In this document: positions 1-14,900 of the stretch, piece after piece
Numbering within the stretch: the stretch's first letter is position 1
Layout of the letters: each line of letters begins with the position of its first letter
Made by a program: the position numbers and the translations under genes
The notes under the pieces: generated by a model
Told to the model about the DNA's origin: nothing
What the model saw: only the letters and a program-made list of their open reading frames with translations
The model's database searches: none
Assembly: GCA_029891345.1 (NCBI GenBank)
Contig: CM057000.1
Coordinates: 132,234,163 to 132,298,162 of the forward strand
Direction of reading: 5' to 3'
Source of the DNA: Dryococelus australis
Taxonomy: Eukaryota > Arthropoda > Insecta > Phasmatodea > Phasmatidae
DNA length: 64,000 nucleotides

Positions 1-769
1 AAGACGAATCTGATGAAACTGAGAGCCACGTAAGCCTAACACATCTTGAAAAAGTTGAAAACAATGGGAAAAATTCTTGACTACATAACACAGGGAGGTT
101 TCATTTATGTCGATATCCTGTCTTTGAGGGAACAGGACTGAGAAGTGCAGGCTTACAAACACTTTTTAGTTGCTCTATGTAAATTGTATTGAATGGGCCT
201 GTATAAACATGTGCTGGTGTAGGCTATGTAACTTCAACATTTTTATTGTGAAATTTTAATTCTTTAACTTTAAATTGCATCTTCACTAAAGATCATGTAT
301 ACATATCCTCAATTCTATTGTTCATTGAATGCCGTATTTACTGTAGCCTATTAATAGCAGTAAAAAAGTTTTTGTAGAGTTCCATTTCTACTCACTAAGC
401 ATGTGCAGTATCCAAGAGATTTCATTCCATTGTTTACATGTACTAATGTGTTAACTTATTATGCTGTTTGTAGCTGGAGTTATTGTTTTATGAAGAGGTA
501 CGTTACCCGATATAAACTGTCTATTACAGATGAAAACTGCTATTGAAATAATTATTTATTAATTTACAAAGAATTGTGACAAGATTATGAGATGTTTTCC
601 GCTTATAAACTGTGAACAAAGGCTACCTACTGAGGCATTACGCTTTTTGAGATTATTTAACGACTTCAGCTCCATCTCTCATGTTTCTTGCAAGGAGTTT
701 CAAACTAGAAATTATTACCTTAAAAAGTGAGATTGTAATGTCTGCCTTGCAGTTTTTATTATTCACCCC
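1..769. other. AT-rich sequence, no gene seen
   Basis: No convincing exon or repeat was recognised. The missing 3' exons of the PCID2 gene (minus strand) were looked for here and not found, so they should lie beyond the left edge of the window. Confidence 0.5.
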
Positions 770-2560
770 CGGTCCATCATATTCATGCTAGGAGGACAAG
801 CCAGTTCATCTACTCCCCGCTAGATTGCACTAGTATATCGCTTGTCTTTTGTTTTTCATCCTCTTCCAGCCGGCCCGTGATGTTACAGAGGCAAGTCGTA
901 CATTCACATACCCCGCTCAGGAAACCACCCTTCGCTTTAGTGGCACCATTCAATTAGCATTGGGCACCGGCCCACGACGAGTATATAAGCTGAGATGGCC
1001 TGCGTCTCTACGCAAGTTTTTTTATGTTGCCAGCACACATTGCTCGGATCCAATTAAATTGCCAAACCTTTTCCAGCACTCATTGCTCGTAACTGATCAC
1101 CCTGTTATAAGCTTAGCTTTTTTAACACCCGTTGTGCCTAGCACGCATTGTTCAGGTCCACACCAGTGTTACGTCAAATATTGTATTGTTGTCATCGTTC
1201 CAGCATGCACTGCTTGGAATAACTCCCCTGTTGACGGTATTCATTAATCATTAGCAAAGCTTGCAGTAGGGTAGGTCTGCGTCAGTTAGGAGATATTCCG
1301 TTATGTACCTCGCACCCCTACACCCCCGTTGATCTCAATGGATCCTATCCTAGTCTTTGTAAAGACTATCATCCTGCCACTTTCATGCTTAGTTTCCCAC
1401 GCAATTGTCAGCAATAACGTTACATTGTTTTCAACAACACATACGAATCAATGCATGAAATTATGCCACAGTAATTCTCACACGCATTACCTTGTTCAGT
1501 CGGTCGCCTCTACCGACCACCTTAACGGATAGTTTTCGAGGTTTGAAGCCCGCATAGCTGGCCCCAAGCTAGAGTGCTAAAATAAAACTTGAGTGGCCTA
1601 TTCTTTGAGTACCTTCTGTGTAGTCATAGAACCTTGTAGTTACTCTTGTTACGTACTCACACGTATTCACGTGGGATTTGCTCAAACGAACCTCACACTT
1701 ATTATGAGCACAATCACACACTATAGCCAGCCTTCCTTCCACCAATACTGGATTGTGGGAATGGAAGAGCTCTCACAGGTACACTGTCTGTGAAACCGCA
1801 GGCGATTACTTCTCCCCGGAGCGGAATCCGCTGGGGACGCGTACCCCCAAAGTGGACAGATGGCTACCAGGCCACGCACCCTAGCGGTGATAAGATGTCC
1901 TTGAACTACAGGTGAATACCTGTGGGTGCAACAGAGCTTGGTGGAGTAATTTCCAACATCCTGATGCCTTTTGCAAAAAGGAGGGTATTGAAGGAGTAGG
2001 TCAAAGAGAGACTTACTGCATCTGGTCGAGCTCATAAGTTTCAACCCTCTCCAGTGAAACAGGTAACTACCCTTCCACCCAGAGAACAGGCGCAAGCTCT
2101 CCGACACTTGCAAGAGCCAAGAGAAGTTGCTGTACCACGGCATCCGTTCTCACCACCTACACGCTCCAGACCTGCAGCATAGCCCGAGTGCATCATTGAA
2201 TACTTGAGGAGGTCAGAATTGCCACCTACTCCAGAGATCGCATACTTAATACCAATTGCACTCCTTCCGCCTTCAGCAAACAGACCTCAGGAAATTCAGA
2301 CAGCACAACCAGCACCACCTACACCTGCCCCACAGAACACTGCTGCCTTATTGAAGCATCACCCAGGTAGCCTTACAACTGCCATACCTGCCAAACGTAG
2401 GCTTACTCTGATAAGTCAATATTTCGTGCCCTGCCGAGTAGCCATAAGGCCAGTTCCATATACTGGAAAAAGTCCTGCGCCCCGGCAGAACTGAACCCCC
2501 TTAAGAAGAGAGACTGGCCAACTCTTCGACAAAATTACAAGCCACCACCTCTAGCCAACT
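770..2560 (+). mobile_element. LTR-retrotransposon remnant (LTR-like promoter block plus gag-like fragment)
   Basis: This block is GC-richer than its surroundings. A TATA-type promoter (TATATAA, 982-988) is followed about 600 bases later by AATAAA (1581-1586), the layout of a long terminal repeat. A short unit of the form CCAGCACxCATTGCTCG recurs at about 1030, 1073, 1138 and 1200. Downstream, around 2040-2180 in the plus frame, is a peptide with the motif PPREQAQALRHL, matching similar peptides on the minus strand near 29.57 kb ([12 protein letters not shown]) and 19.2 kb ([12 protein letters not shown]), so this looks like one repeated gag-like region. A proline-rich stretch (2204-2494) follows. 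No LTR boundaries or target duplication were identified. It could instead be another type of multi-copy repeat. Confidence 0.5.
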
Positions 2561-2757
2561 GACCCATTGCTTATGGATTATCCGTCCTCAAGTACAGTTG
2601 ATGAAAACAAGACTACAATACTATATTGAATGGAAAGTAGGATTGTGCATTTTCATACTATTCTTGTAAAAAATGACCAAGATAGTACTTCTACTACAAC
2701 ACATGAATTCCATTCACTAAATATACCCTATCTTAAACCATATTTTTATTTACTCAC

Positions 2758-2957
2758 ACTTTTTTAAAGAGACTCCTGTATGCATTGACCTTGAGTTTTT
2801 CAAGTATGAGAAAAAGGCCATAGCTGACAAAGAATGGCTCATGTTTGTCCATGGTTGCTGCAAGTGCCTTTAAATTACCCTTCTTCACAGCTTCTGAAAC
2901 TTCCCAGAACTGCATCAACTCATACTTCTCCAACACCCGCTTGGATGGCATGAAGCC
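2758..2957 (-). CDS. PCID2: PCID2 exon, PCI-domain core
   Basis: The exon is 200 bp, between acceptor TTTTCAG and donor GTGAGTA. It begins in phase 0 with [17 protein letters not shown] and ends K-K-GT, leaving two bases of a valine codon for the next exon, which is outside the window. Residues [18 protein letters not shown] correspond to the helical part of the PCI domain just before the winged helix. The donor falls two bases into the codon that a plain translation reads as the last valine before a stop, so that stop is intronic. Confidence 0.93.
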
Positions 2958-5900
2958 CTGAAAAGAACATGATGTTAGTATTGTACCAAAATCCTAGACA
3001 ATATCCTAGACAGAAAGAAAAATTAAGGTGGTGCAAAAGGATAAGCTAAGCTTGTGACAAAATTCTTGAAAGGAAAAATGAGGCAGGACATTAGTTAATA
3101 GCCATATTTTGTGAAACTAAACATTTTTCACCAAAAAGGGAAACTTAAAACATAATGAGAACTGAAAAAAGAATACAATAGAACCCTGATACAACATTCC
3201 TGCATACAATATAATGTCACTGTTACAATCCCTTATAGCTAGGAAATTTCTGTTTGAATATTAAGAGCCAGAAGTTTTGCTTGTTTCACCTGTTTCTACT
3301 ACTTATTGAAAGTTAAAAAAATTGGTCACATGTTCTGAATGACGGTCAATATTTCAGAAATGGCTGCCATCTTGAATAATATTTAACTAATAAGAAAATA
3401 GTTTGTTCTCAAGTTATAATGGTTCTACCTACATATACAGTTGTTGAGACATGATAAGTTAAAAATAACTATACTCCATACGTAATTTGAAAGTATTATT
3501 TTTAAGTTTTTAAATAAAATTCTTCAAATAAACAATATGGAAGTCCATTTACACAACATAGGAAAAGTAATTCACAGCACTTCTTAAAACAATGCATTGA
3601 TTTAGGATATTTTCAAATGTTTTGAAACATTAATTATTCTCTTGACATTTACAAAATGGACGGCACAGTACCATATCAACTCTTCGGCAGGTGCAGGGCT
3701 ACACAAATTCAGTAGGTCCTAAATACTGTATCGTTATGATCTACTTAAAAGCTCCGCATTATTCTGTGTAATCATATAGTAGAGGGTCCAGTGACTGGTT
3801 TGTCTTACCATTCAGCACATTTATCCATATGTAGCATTGATAATATGCATGCTTGACATGAAAGATCACTGTTGAGGTAGGTCGACACAGTTGAGAAAAA
3901 TTGATAGTCTTTTGTTTGTCATACTATTCATATTGTGCTTCATCACAATTTAGTTTTGATAAACGAAAGGCTTTTGCAATAAGAAGTTCAGCATTTCGTA
4001 CAATCTCTTCAACAAGAGGAGCAACACCAAAATTTGTCACAAGATTTCTTGAAGAAATTGTGTTGTTTTAAGTGTGATATGTTTAGTCCCTATCTTGCTT
4101 GTTCTATCACAGCATGTTAAACTGTGTGCAGCAGGTAATATTGATAAAAGAATGTCATCCATATCTTCCATCATTTTGTGAAGAGGTATGTATAGAACAG
4201 ATGCTCGTGTATTTTCGATTAGCCACAGTTCCTTAAGACAGCTATCTTGAAAAGTTGCTTTAAAAAGGTAAAGTGCAGAGACCATGGCATCCGTGTCAGC
4301 TGATGCAATCATAACTCTTTCAGCAGAGCCAATTTCAACAATATTTTCTATGAGTTTTATGATCCTATCATCAGCTTCTTCACACGAACAATGCAATGAT
4401 GGTACCAAAGTTAAAGAACCAGCAACCAGTTTCAAGCATATTTTTGGGGGCCATTGTTTCCATCTGAACAAGGATTTCCAAAGCGCCACTGTCTTTTGAG
4501 ATACAGCCCAATACACGAGTGTACCACTTTTTTAAGATGAAACCCTCCTAGGCCAAGAAATATGTAGGAAAACTCTTCTGTCTGATGAAGCTGGATTTCT
4601 TTTGCTATGTGATATACTCCATCACACACAATGAAACCTCTTGAAGATTTAACTGATTCTGAATATCTTTGTGTTGTATAGACTGAATTCTACTAAGTTG
4701 CAGGATACAAGATTGGGATGAATCCTATAACCGTCGTTTAAGATGGCTGCTTAGACAATGTTCGCATTAAAGCATTTCTGGATGGAATCCTAAATTCTCC
4801 AGGGAAACCTAATTCAGATACATTTGATTTTTTTAAGAAATATGGATAGAAACCACACAAGATCCAAATTTTGGCCTGCTGTTTTTATATAATTTGCTGT
4901 GTTGAAGTCGCTGCTTGGAATGTAGGTACTGGGAACAGTGCACCTTTGTTTGGGCCTTTGTTACTACATAAGTTTTGTGCACCTATTTATTTGCTTTTAC
5001 TTCATTTTTCAACATCAATACCAAAAGTATTTGTATAGTTTTCTGGACTATCATTTTCTTCTAATGAAACATCAAGTTGGTTATCTTAGACCTGTTGATC
5101 TTGGAACAAAGCCAATACTGTGTCACGTGTCCCATGCATGCCTGATGTGGTAACTTCTTCTCTGTCGAAATTGTCCATAGCACCACAGACTGGAATATCA
5201 TATTTTATTGAAAACGCTATTGGGACACGCTGGCCTTCCACTATAATGATAGTTATATTTACTAGCATTTGGACTTAAAGTACATCATCATAACTGCAAC
5301 ATAGTGCTTTACGACTGAACATGGTAATAAGCGCTTTCAATCTACTTAAATTGTGTATTGCCTGAGCACTGGCGATATGGAGTGGCGTTTTTTTTTTTCA
5401 AGCCATTGTGAATGAGAAAAAAAGCTTTCTGAAACAGAGTATCAAGTCTAAGTTCAGTATTTATTGATTTACATGATTAAAGGGCTAATCCTTGTAGGAA
5501 CCTTTACTACTGCTTTGGCTGTGACCGTTCAAACTCAGTTCCAGACATTTATAGATAGGCTGTCTCGCCAAACTTACCACTTAATTTAAAGTCATACATT
5601 TTTTCTTCTTCACAAAGTATAGTAGCACATTTTGTAATTACATCAATAGATTGTACTTTAATCACAATCACACCATTATCAATATTTTATGCATAAACAA
5701 GCTGGGATAATGCTTTTTCCTTTGGGTACAAGAAACATACACTATGTGAGAAACATACACTATTTCCGTACACGTATACGATCATAGACTTAATTTCTCT
5801 GTTTTTGTGGCATTGTTTGTTTGCATTTTGTTGCATAAATTCGTCCTGAAGATCAGAAAGTGCATAACCTTTTGTACGAAAATCCACTCTCTCAACGAAA

Positions 5901-8900
5901 AGTCTAAGAATAGCTATATCTTTGTTTTGCACTAGAATACTTTCTATTGATGTGGGCACTCTTAGTTTCTTAGTATATTTATGGTTTCATGTAGTTACTA
6001 TGGTAAAGAACATCTGCAGTGAATACATTTGATATAGCATTCAAAGTAAATGTTTTTTGAAAAATTTCATCATTAAAAAGGTTTGTTGCATCCACAAATT
6101 CCTGCGCTCTTACAAGTTCACAGATACGAAAACGTTGTATTTCTTTTTTATGTTTGGAATGGTTGCAAATTATGCATACTTTTGACTGTAGTCCAACTTA
6201 ACTTGATCTGGACATACATTTTTTTTCTTCCGCATTGTTAGTGTCTTTTGACGTACCTTGTAATAGTACGAGGTCTGAAGTTTTTACTATTTTTTCAACC
6301 TTAGAATATAAGGTCTGTAGCATGTCATATGATAGAAAAATACTGCTTCTGTTTCTGAAGTTACACCACCATTTAACAGTATGCTTGCTTCTTTAACTTG
6401 CTGTCGGACAGAGTCTGTTCCGTACAGCTTTTCTCGACCCTGGATTTTCCACAAAACACAAATATTCGTTTCATCAGATTCTTTCCTTTTGTTTGGAGGG
6501 GACTGCTGAAGTTCCATTGTTCAAAAATGACCACAAATCTGAACATGTGACCAACTTTTTTTTAAACTGTACGCATAGTACAACTCGTCAAAACAAACAG
6601 AACTTCTGGCTCTCGAACTTCCTACAGAACTTTCGTAGCTGCTACATTATTAAGACAATCTCTCCTTTAAGACCCAGTTTTGAGGAACTGTAAAACATTC
6701 TGATAAAAAGAGTTGGAAATTTGAGGGAAATCTGTTGAAAAATATATTTGCTGCACTTTTTTGTTTGCTATGCATTACGTTTCTCTTGGCAAGCTTTGAA
6801 CTACAAGCAGTGTATATCTAAAAATAGATACCACCCTTATTTTGATGTAGGACAGGGTGGGTCAAAATTTGTCTAAAATTTCCCAAAACTTCCATTAAGA
6901 CTATTCGTCACTAAGAACCCTATTCCTGGAAACCATGAAGGATATTATCAGTGTGGTTTTACTGTACATTTCCTAAATATATAACACTTTTAATTCATGA
7001 TCCTTCCATTTCTCCAAGATTGAAAAGTTCATATTTTTCATTTACTATACACATCAATATTTGTTCAGCTCATGACCACAGCACCAATGCAATTTTATCT
7101 TAGATAAAATTTGAGATGTAATAACAAAGCAGCAGTTTACAAATAGATACAGAAAACAGTATATTTGAAATATTATTACTATATATAGTGATTTTATATG
7201 TTCCTGAAAATTGAAAATTACTAATATCACGGACAATAGCAGGTGAGTGGGCAAGCCTCCAGAATGCACTCATATGCATGTTCACATGAAGACATGCATT
7301 AGTTGATGATGCTGTGGTCTCATGGAATTCAGATCACTGATAATATTTTTGTATCACATGATTTAGATAAAGATGTTGAACTTGAGAATAAAAAAAATGC
7401 CGTTATTTTTAAGGAACTTCTACATTTTGTGCATGGAATATGTTTTGTTTTTCTCAGTATACAGAATGTCCTAGAATGTGTGCATATGAACCACACCACG
7501 TGAATCGTGAGCAAAATTGGAGATGAAAATTTTAGTGGCAAAATTATGCACAATGACATTTTTCGTGCACAATGTGGCAACACAGCATGCAATTAATTCA
7601 TTTGTAAAATGTTCAACATGTTATGTAAACTACAAGTTGAACCAATGTTAGGACTGGGCATGATTTGAACCCATACCCATAATATGTAGGCTGGCCAGTG
7701 GTAGTATGATGTCAGTGAGCAGGCACAAGAGGGAACTAACTACATGCCATGTTGTCACATTATGCATGAAAGATGTCACTGTATGACATTTTGCCACCAA
7801 CATTATAGTCTCCATTTCTGCTAAGGATTCATGTGGTGTGGTTCTTATGCGCACGTTCTGGAACATCCTGTATATGTAATAGTTTTTTTGTTTTTTTTTT
7901 TTTAAGAAATGTAAATAAAAATTGTATATTTAATGCAGTTTTTTTAGGAAATGTAAACCAAAAATGTGTAATAGTTTTTTTTTTTTAGGAAATGTAAAAA
8001 AAAATTATCAAAGTGACTTAACTATATTGATAGTCTATATTTAAGACAAACATATTTTAGTTACAATTTTGTTTTGCTTGATATGTCCCTACAGGTGTAC
8101 TATTGATTCCTGCTTATAAAATTTCCCTACATGTAACATTTTATAATTTTTTGACCCCTTAAAATTGCATAACAGAATTTTACTGTATATAAAAAGTTTA
8201 AAGGTCATATATATTTTACACCTGAAACAACTATTAATATGATAGCCCAGCCAAAATAGGTTTCTCAAGTGAAATAAATACAACCGTTTTAAAACTTGGC
8301 TCACTGGTAAGTATTTAGTGTTGATTGTATCAAAATTTCACATGCATCAGAGGTGAGCTCTATCCGCCATCTTGAAAAAAAAGTACGGTTTTTCATAAAT
8401 ATTTTGAAAACGTTGGTCGCAGCTCAAAAATTGTTGGTACAAAATTGAAGCTCACAAAATTTTACACAAGAAAGGTTATACATATTTACTGGTTTCATAT
8501 CTCTGTTCCAAGATAATCGGCTGTGAATATTGTACATTTTCACTGCTTGCTACATTAAGGCTACTCTGCAGCCTTACAAATAAGCTCATAATTTCTGAAT
8601 GTCTGTTTTTTCTAAAAGAGTTCATGAGAAACATAAAAGGGTGTAAATATAATAAAGTTAATTTTTTTTAATTATCAATATATTACAATATTGATTATCA
8701 TTGAGTTTTGTATACATGATTATTAAAATTTAAATTTAAATCAATGATAAAATTTTGATTTACAGCAATTTGTTTCATATTATTCTTTGTTTTTTCCCTC
8801 TGATGAGAGGGTCTGGAGACTGATTTATCAACAGCAGAAATAGATGGTTCTGGATTCACATTCTCATCGGTGGCCTCAAGAAGTGGTTCCAAGTAGTCGA

Positions 8901-11900
8901 CTTTCTCGTTGGCTTCTTCCAAAGTTACACTGATGCCATTTAGGCACTCATCATGACAGTTGTGGCAAATGGTGGCACAATTCATGGCACATTTTCTACA
9001 CCCACACTTTCCCCCACCACAGCCAGTGGTACTTGCAGAATATGACATTTAGAATATAATTGGGTGCGATGGGGTCTTCTATTGTCACTAGCATGAGGCA
9101 ATTCTGTTTGTGACCCCCATCTCCAGAGTTCAGGAGGTAGTTCATTCCCTATCCATAGCTGCACCTAGTGGTACACTCGGAAGGAGTGCTGTTTGGCTGC
9201 TCCTTCCGTTGGTGGCAGCGCAGAAATATCTGGTCTGACATTAGGTAGAGACTGCGTGAATGAATGGTAGTGGTGCAAGTTAAGGTTTCTTTTCTTTAGT
9301 AGGTACTCAGTACAATAGCAGGAAACATCTGATCCCTGCTTCTGCTACAGCCTTGTGAGAAAACGTGGAACTGTTCAATACATCAGCAACATCCAGCAGA
9401 TCAGTATGCTAAGTTTTCCTTCACAAAATGCTACTGATGTATCACACCCAGTAAATGCACGTATGAAAAGTATGCTGTTCTTCAGTCCCATCCCTTGTAA
9501 GTCCTTCGATGAATAGATCTTTGTTTTAGTTGTTCAATGACTGCTTCACAAATAATATTTCCTGTTCAGCTGGGGCTAAAACTGTGAGCAGAACCACCAG
9601 GTCAACGTCTTCGCCAATAACTGCTACATTGTCACTGACCATAAATTTATTAATAGCAGCTGTAACAATTAATGTGTCAGCATCGTCACATGCAGCTCAA
9701 AATTCAATCCCACTCTCACAAAGTCTGACTGATAGCATGGAAATCAGTCTTGATTTATTGTTTCCATTGCAAAGGACGTGGTCTTGCTTGACGATGATCT
9801 CTGTGTCCTCACCAAAGTGTATGTCCAGAGACTTATTAAGTCAATATCTTCAGCTCTGCTCAACATCTTTGGTACCATTTGCTGTGCTGGAGTAGCCATT
9901 AAAAACAACAGTACAACTCTTGCTGGAGTAATATTTGAGGATGTAATTGATGTAGCTTTAGCAAATTGTTAAACATGTGGAACCTCTTGGCCATGCAACT
10001 TTGTGCAAGAGGAATCCACCATCCACAACATTGTCGAAACTGTGGAGATAAACATTTTCTTTTGCTTCAAATATGTACGATATATCCTTTATTTTCGGCA
10101 TTCCAGCTTTATCGAAGAGGGCTAACGGAAATAGAGCATACTCATGCTTCAAGCCTGCCTTCAAGTCGTCATCGGTTTGCTTACTGATGGATATCCTCTG
10201 GAAAATCAGGAAAGGGTCAACTTCTACTAAATCATCATGAATTTTAACAGAACAGTCACGCTGGCCAGAGGGATTGCTCAATCTTTTTGTGACATTCACA
10301 TCAGTAAAAGGTCACCCAACCATTTTGGCCATTGCTTACTTGCTACCTGCTAGAGCATCATAGCATGTGATTGTGTTGTCTTCCACTATTCCAGTAGCTA
10401 TTGACATGACTGTCTGTAACAGGAAATAGGGAATGACTTTCAAACCAAAGTGAGACCTTAGCAATGTCTGCTGCATCTCTAGCTTTACGGGCTTCCCTGA
10501 AATCTTCATGCTGCTCACTGGAGGAAAAATGAACTCCACTAAATTCTTCTAATGACATGAAAATGTCAGAGTTGCAGTCAGATCCAGGACCTGTTTACTT
10601 ACAACACTAACTGTGACACCCTGTGATCGTGTTACGTCACCCACACTTTTCATACTCCGCATCAAAGTCTGCTTAATGGTAAAGTCTGACCAAACTCCCA
10701 TCCAAAATTGATCCGTTCTTCGCATCGTGAAGTACCCTTCATTCACAAATTTCTCGCATTCTTCTGGTGCCATTATGAATGGTGGCTTCCGCATATACTG
10801 CACATAAAGATGACAAGATTTTGCATATGCAAAATGGCCACAGGGATGAAAGAATGGCATCATTTACTGTACACATCTGAGGTGGGTATCCTAATCACCT
10901 GATCGTTCAGCATGAATATGTTCCTTCACCAAGGTGACCAGATTGAAATATAGAACCCAAAGCATTGCAGCCAGTCCAGTTTTCTTAAGCTGAGTCAGCT
11001 TGTTTTCCATTTTCTTTGCTAGAGATACTAGGTGGAGTTCAGTGAAGGAGACTCTTCTTGAAAATCTGTCATAACCTCATCAATAGCCTTAAATTCCTCA
11101 GCATCGATGTCAAGTTGTTCAAGTATTATCTTTGACAAAGCTGTTTGAATTAGTAAATGAGCTCACACTGCTCTAGCAAAGGCATAACCTTGCAACATCT
11201 TATTGACAGATACTAGAGCATAGATGGTACTCATCAGTTCCTCAAGACCACTTCCACCCACAAGATATCTAATGCACCCCAAAAAAGACATCAAAAGGTG
11301 AAATCCACCTAGTCGTACTACACATTTAGATAGCGGCGAGTCACAGGGAGCTGCTGCGACTATTTCTCTACCTTTAATCTACAGTGGTTGGTCAAACATA
11401 ACAATCGGGGACTTCTGATTGCTTTTGACAGATAAGTCAGCACCAAATCTTAACACTGTGTAGACTGTCATAATCAGATGGTGGTGAGTTAAAGAAAGGA
11501 AGGGGAACAACCTTTGTCTTTTCACTGTACATGCCTTTTGTTACAGAATGTGTAAACCCCTTCCATTCTGGAACCCCAGGGATACCAAGCCATTTTGCAG
11601 ACATCCATAGGATGTCTATTCAAATATTGGTTTTCAAATAGCAGTATTTATTTTTAAGGTAAGCCCAGTTTGATTTCTGATATCACAACACAAAAGAAAA
11701 CTGTTTCAAGCATTATAACTGTCACATAAAAAAAAAAAAAGTGTCATAAAAATTGGGTATGCCAAAAGTTATTTACAAGTTATTTTAAAACAAAATAGTA
11801 TGGAATAATGTAATTTCTGCAAGTTTTATCATTACAATCAAAACACTGTCAAACCATGAACTGAAAGAGTTCAATTTGTTATAAATCACCCTAAATAAAT

Positions 11901-14900
11901 TATCTAGTAACTAGAATCAAAATTTAGTCCACACGCAATACAAATAAAATCTAACACAGCATTCAAACACCTTTACAAAATTTGTTACTTACATAAAAAG
12001 GCATTAAAAACTAGGAGAGTAGATTTTAAAATTATATATTTGAACAGACATCTGCTGATGCTGTCATAGAGCATGCACTCATTTATGAATCGAACCTGCA
12101 TAACGTGAACATTGTCTATAGAAAATAATGATCATTCAAGAGTTGAAAACATTCTTTGATAGAAAACAGAATTTCATATCCAGTCAACTAGAAATAACTT
12201 TTTAGAAATCTTTCTTCTGCAGTTCGTTGCATTCCTTTGTCAGATGCCTTGTACTTACATATTCTCTCTTTTCTTACATCTTACATATACCTACTCTTTA
12301 AATATGCTTCAAATATCATTTGGCTGAAATCTGAATATGCTTTAACTGGATACTCCAGCATTAAGCAGAAACAACAAACATGATGTATATTCTCTTGATA
12401 ATGCCAAACAGTGTCATGCTTAATCTTACTTCTGATGCCACGTCAAACACTACAAGATTTCATGAGCGGCAGCTAATATGGGACAAACGTAGATCTCGAG
12501 TTGACAACCAACGTTGCCACTTGAAGAGGCACTCCTATCAGAAGCAGCAGTGTAAGTGCACCACGACCAGCAGGTACTATCAATGACACCCTGGGGAGTG
12601 GAGTGTTATGTCCAGGGTCTGCTGATGCTCGCCTCCATCAGCATGCCTCTTGTTCTGTGTTCATTTTGGGTCAGTGTCATTGTCGAGAAACTCAACCTAT
12701 AGATTTCCAATTGGACGTCTTCTCAGCACGTATTTGCAGTACCGACTGTAGGTATACATTTCTTTATGAAGGCTGTTTTTGACAAACAGCACCACCAACT
12801 TTGTAATGTTGTCACAACAAATTACACCATTTGCAGTGCCTGCAATTAGCTGGGTCGTAACTTCTGTATGTATGTGTTCATGTTGGCAACACTTGCTGAA
12901 AACATTGTGTACAAAAGAAATGAGCAAATTTAAGATTCCAGTCAAAAGTTGACAACAATACTGCATTTCAGTATAATAATAGGTTTTTAAAATATTTTGG
13001 GATTGCTACATTACACTTTCACAGTTTTGATCCTCATAAAATTTTAAGGAAGAGAAAGTGCTTCAGCTTGCCTAGTTGTGAGGAAGACAAGACCAGCAGA
13101 CTCTGCGTACGACGGACACCATGTTGGGCACACACACATTCAGTCCTAACCTAGCTTGCCTTGGGCAATTTCTTGTTCGTAGTGTTTGTAAATGAAATAA
13201 TAAATTGACCTAAATTTGTATCCTGAAAATTTACACTCTGATTTACTGATTTGCATTTTTAGTTTCAAAGCTAAAAAGTTAACAAAATACTGCAAATTTA
13301 CGTTTCACTGTAACATTTATTATTAAATATGTTCTTTTCATTGGTATAACAGTTTTTTTTTATCCCGTAATTGTTTTATCTATAACCATAAGGATGCTTT
13401 TTTTGTAACCTGTATCTTCCCTTGTATTTCAAATATTTAACATTCACAGGAATTGGTTCTCATACATAAGCTATTAATATATTCTTATATTTCATCCAAA
13501 TATTATTTAAAATTGTTGAAGTCACCAAATCTGTTGTCATAAAGACTATGAGAAGAGGTTATGTTTTTACAGCAAAATGTGTACTAGTATTTTAATTTTT
13601 TATTTGGCTCATGTAATTTTTATTAAATATTTCCTTCTTTTTGTAAAGGTTTTAAAAGAAATATTAATTTGAATTAAAATATTTAGCATGAATTCAAAAC
13701 AATACTTAGGCTCAAATAAAAGTCTAATAATTTTTTGTAGTTTTAGTAAAATGATGTTTGTGTGAATTTTGAAATGTTTTGTTATTGTGTGGTGCACACA
13801 TGCACACACACACATGCATGCACACATATATGCACATGTGCACACACACAGATATGGATCATCTAAGCCTACGGATTGCGAAGTTACGCAATTCCACTGT
13901 GCTACAGCCCATACCACAAACACTGGACCTCAAAATCACTGCTAGGTCCGGGTTTAATTCCCGGTGGTGACGTTTTTTTCTCTCACAATTATTACTAGTG
14001 CTTAAACACGTTTACAAATGACAATGGTGATGTGTAATAATGGATTTAACACAGAATGAGTAATAATAATAAATAAATAATAGACACAAACAAATTAACA
14101 CCTAATTACATAGTGATGACAAGTTATGTTTGTACTGCACATCGCACAAAACTGCAGCAGCCCTGAAGAGGCAGAGTAGGATGTAGTGACGTCAAGCTGA
14201 TGAAACCGCCAAGGTTTAGGTAATAATTTCAAGAGTAATTTACCATCACACACACCTGGTATGTGTGTGCGGGATTGGTCGATTGCATGGAAATGTTGGA
14301 AGATGAGACATGAGATTGAACCCCATTTTACTGGTGTGTGTTTGTGGGAGCAAAGTGATGATGTCACATCATGTCACATGCCTGATACTTAGACAGGCGT
14401 TTCCAATGTCAATCCTGTTCTTTGGACTCGGATCATGGATTGCTGGGTCTTTAATCTCCAGAACATGGACTAAGAGGATTGCCTTATCACACCACCACAC
14501 AATGGTTTCCACAGCCTGCTGTTTAACAGGAACCCCAATAGAGAAGTTGCTGTCTTGCTCGCCCACAAGAGAAAGAGAGAATGAAAATGAGAGAGAAATA
14601 GATAGAAAATGAGAGAAAGAGAGAAAAAAGAAATTCAGAAAGAAAAAAAGAAAGAGAGAGAGAGAAAAAAGAAAAGCGAGAATTGAAAAGCCCTACTTGG
14701 CCTTGAAAACACTCCCTGCCTCCTCTTGCTAATTCACCTGGGACTCTCAATGTCAAACTTATAGATGTTATCTCAGCATGGTGGAGTTTGAGACAAAAAC
14801 TACAAACTTTTTTTGAAAAACAGTAGAATTTGAGCATTTTTTTCAACTGAGCCTTTTGGCTCACGAAAACTTTCGAAGTTCATAACTGCGAAACTCAATT

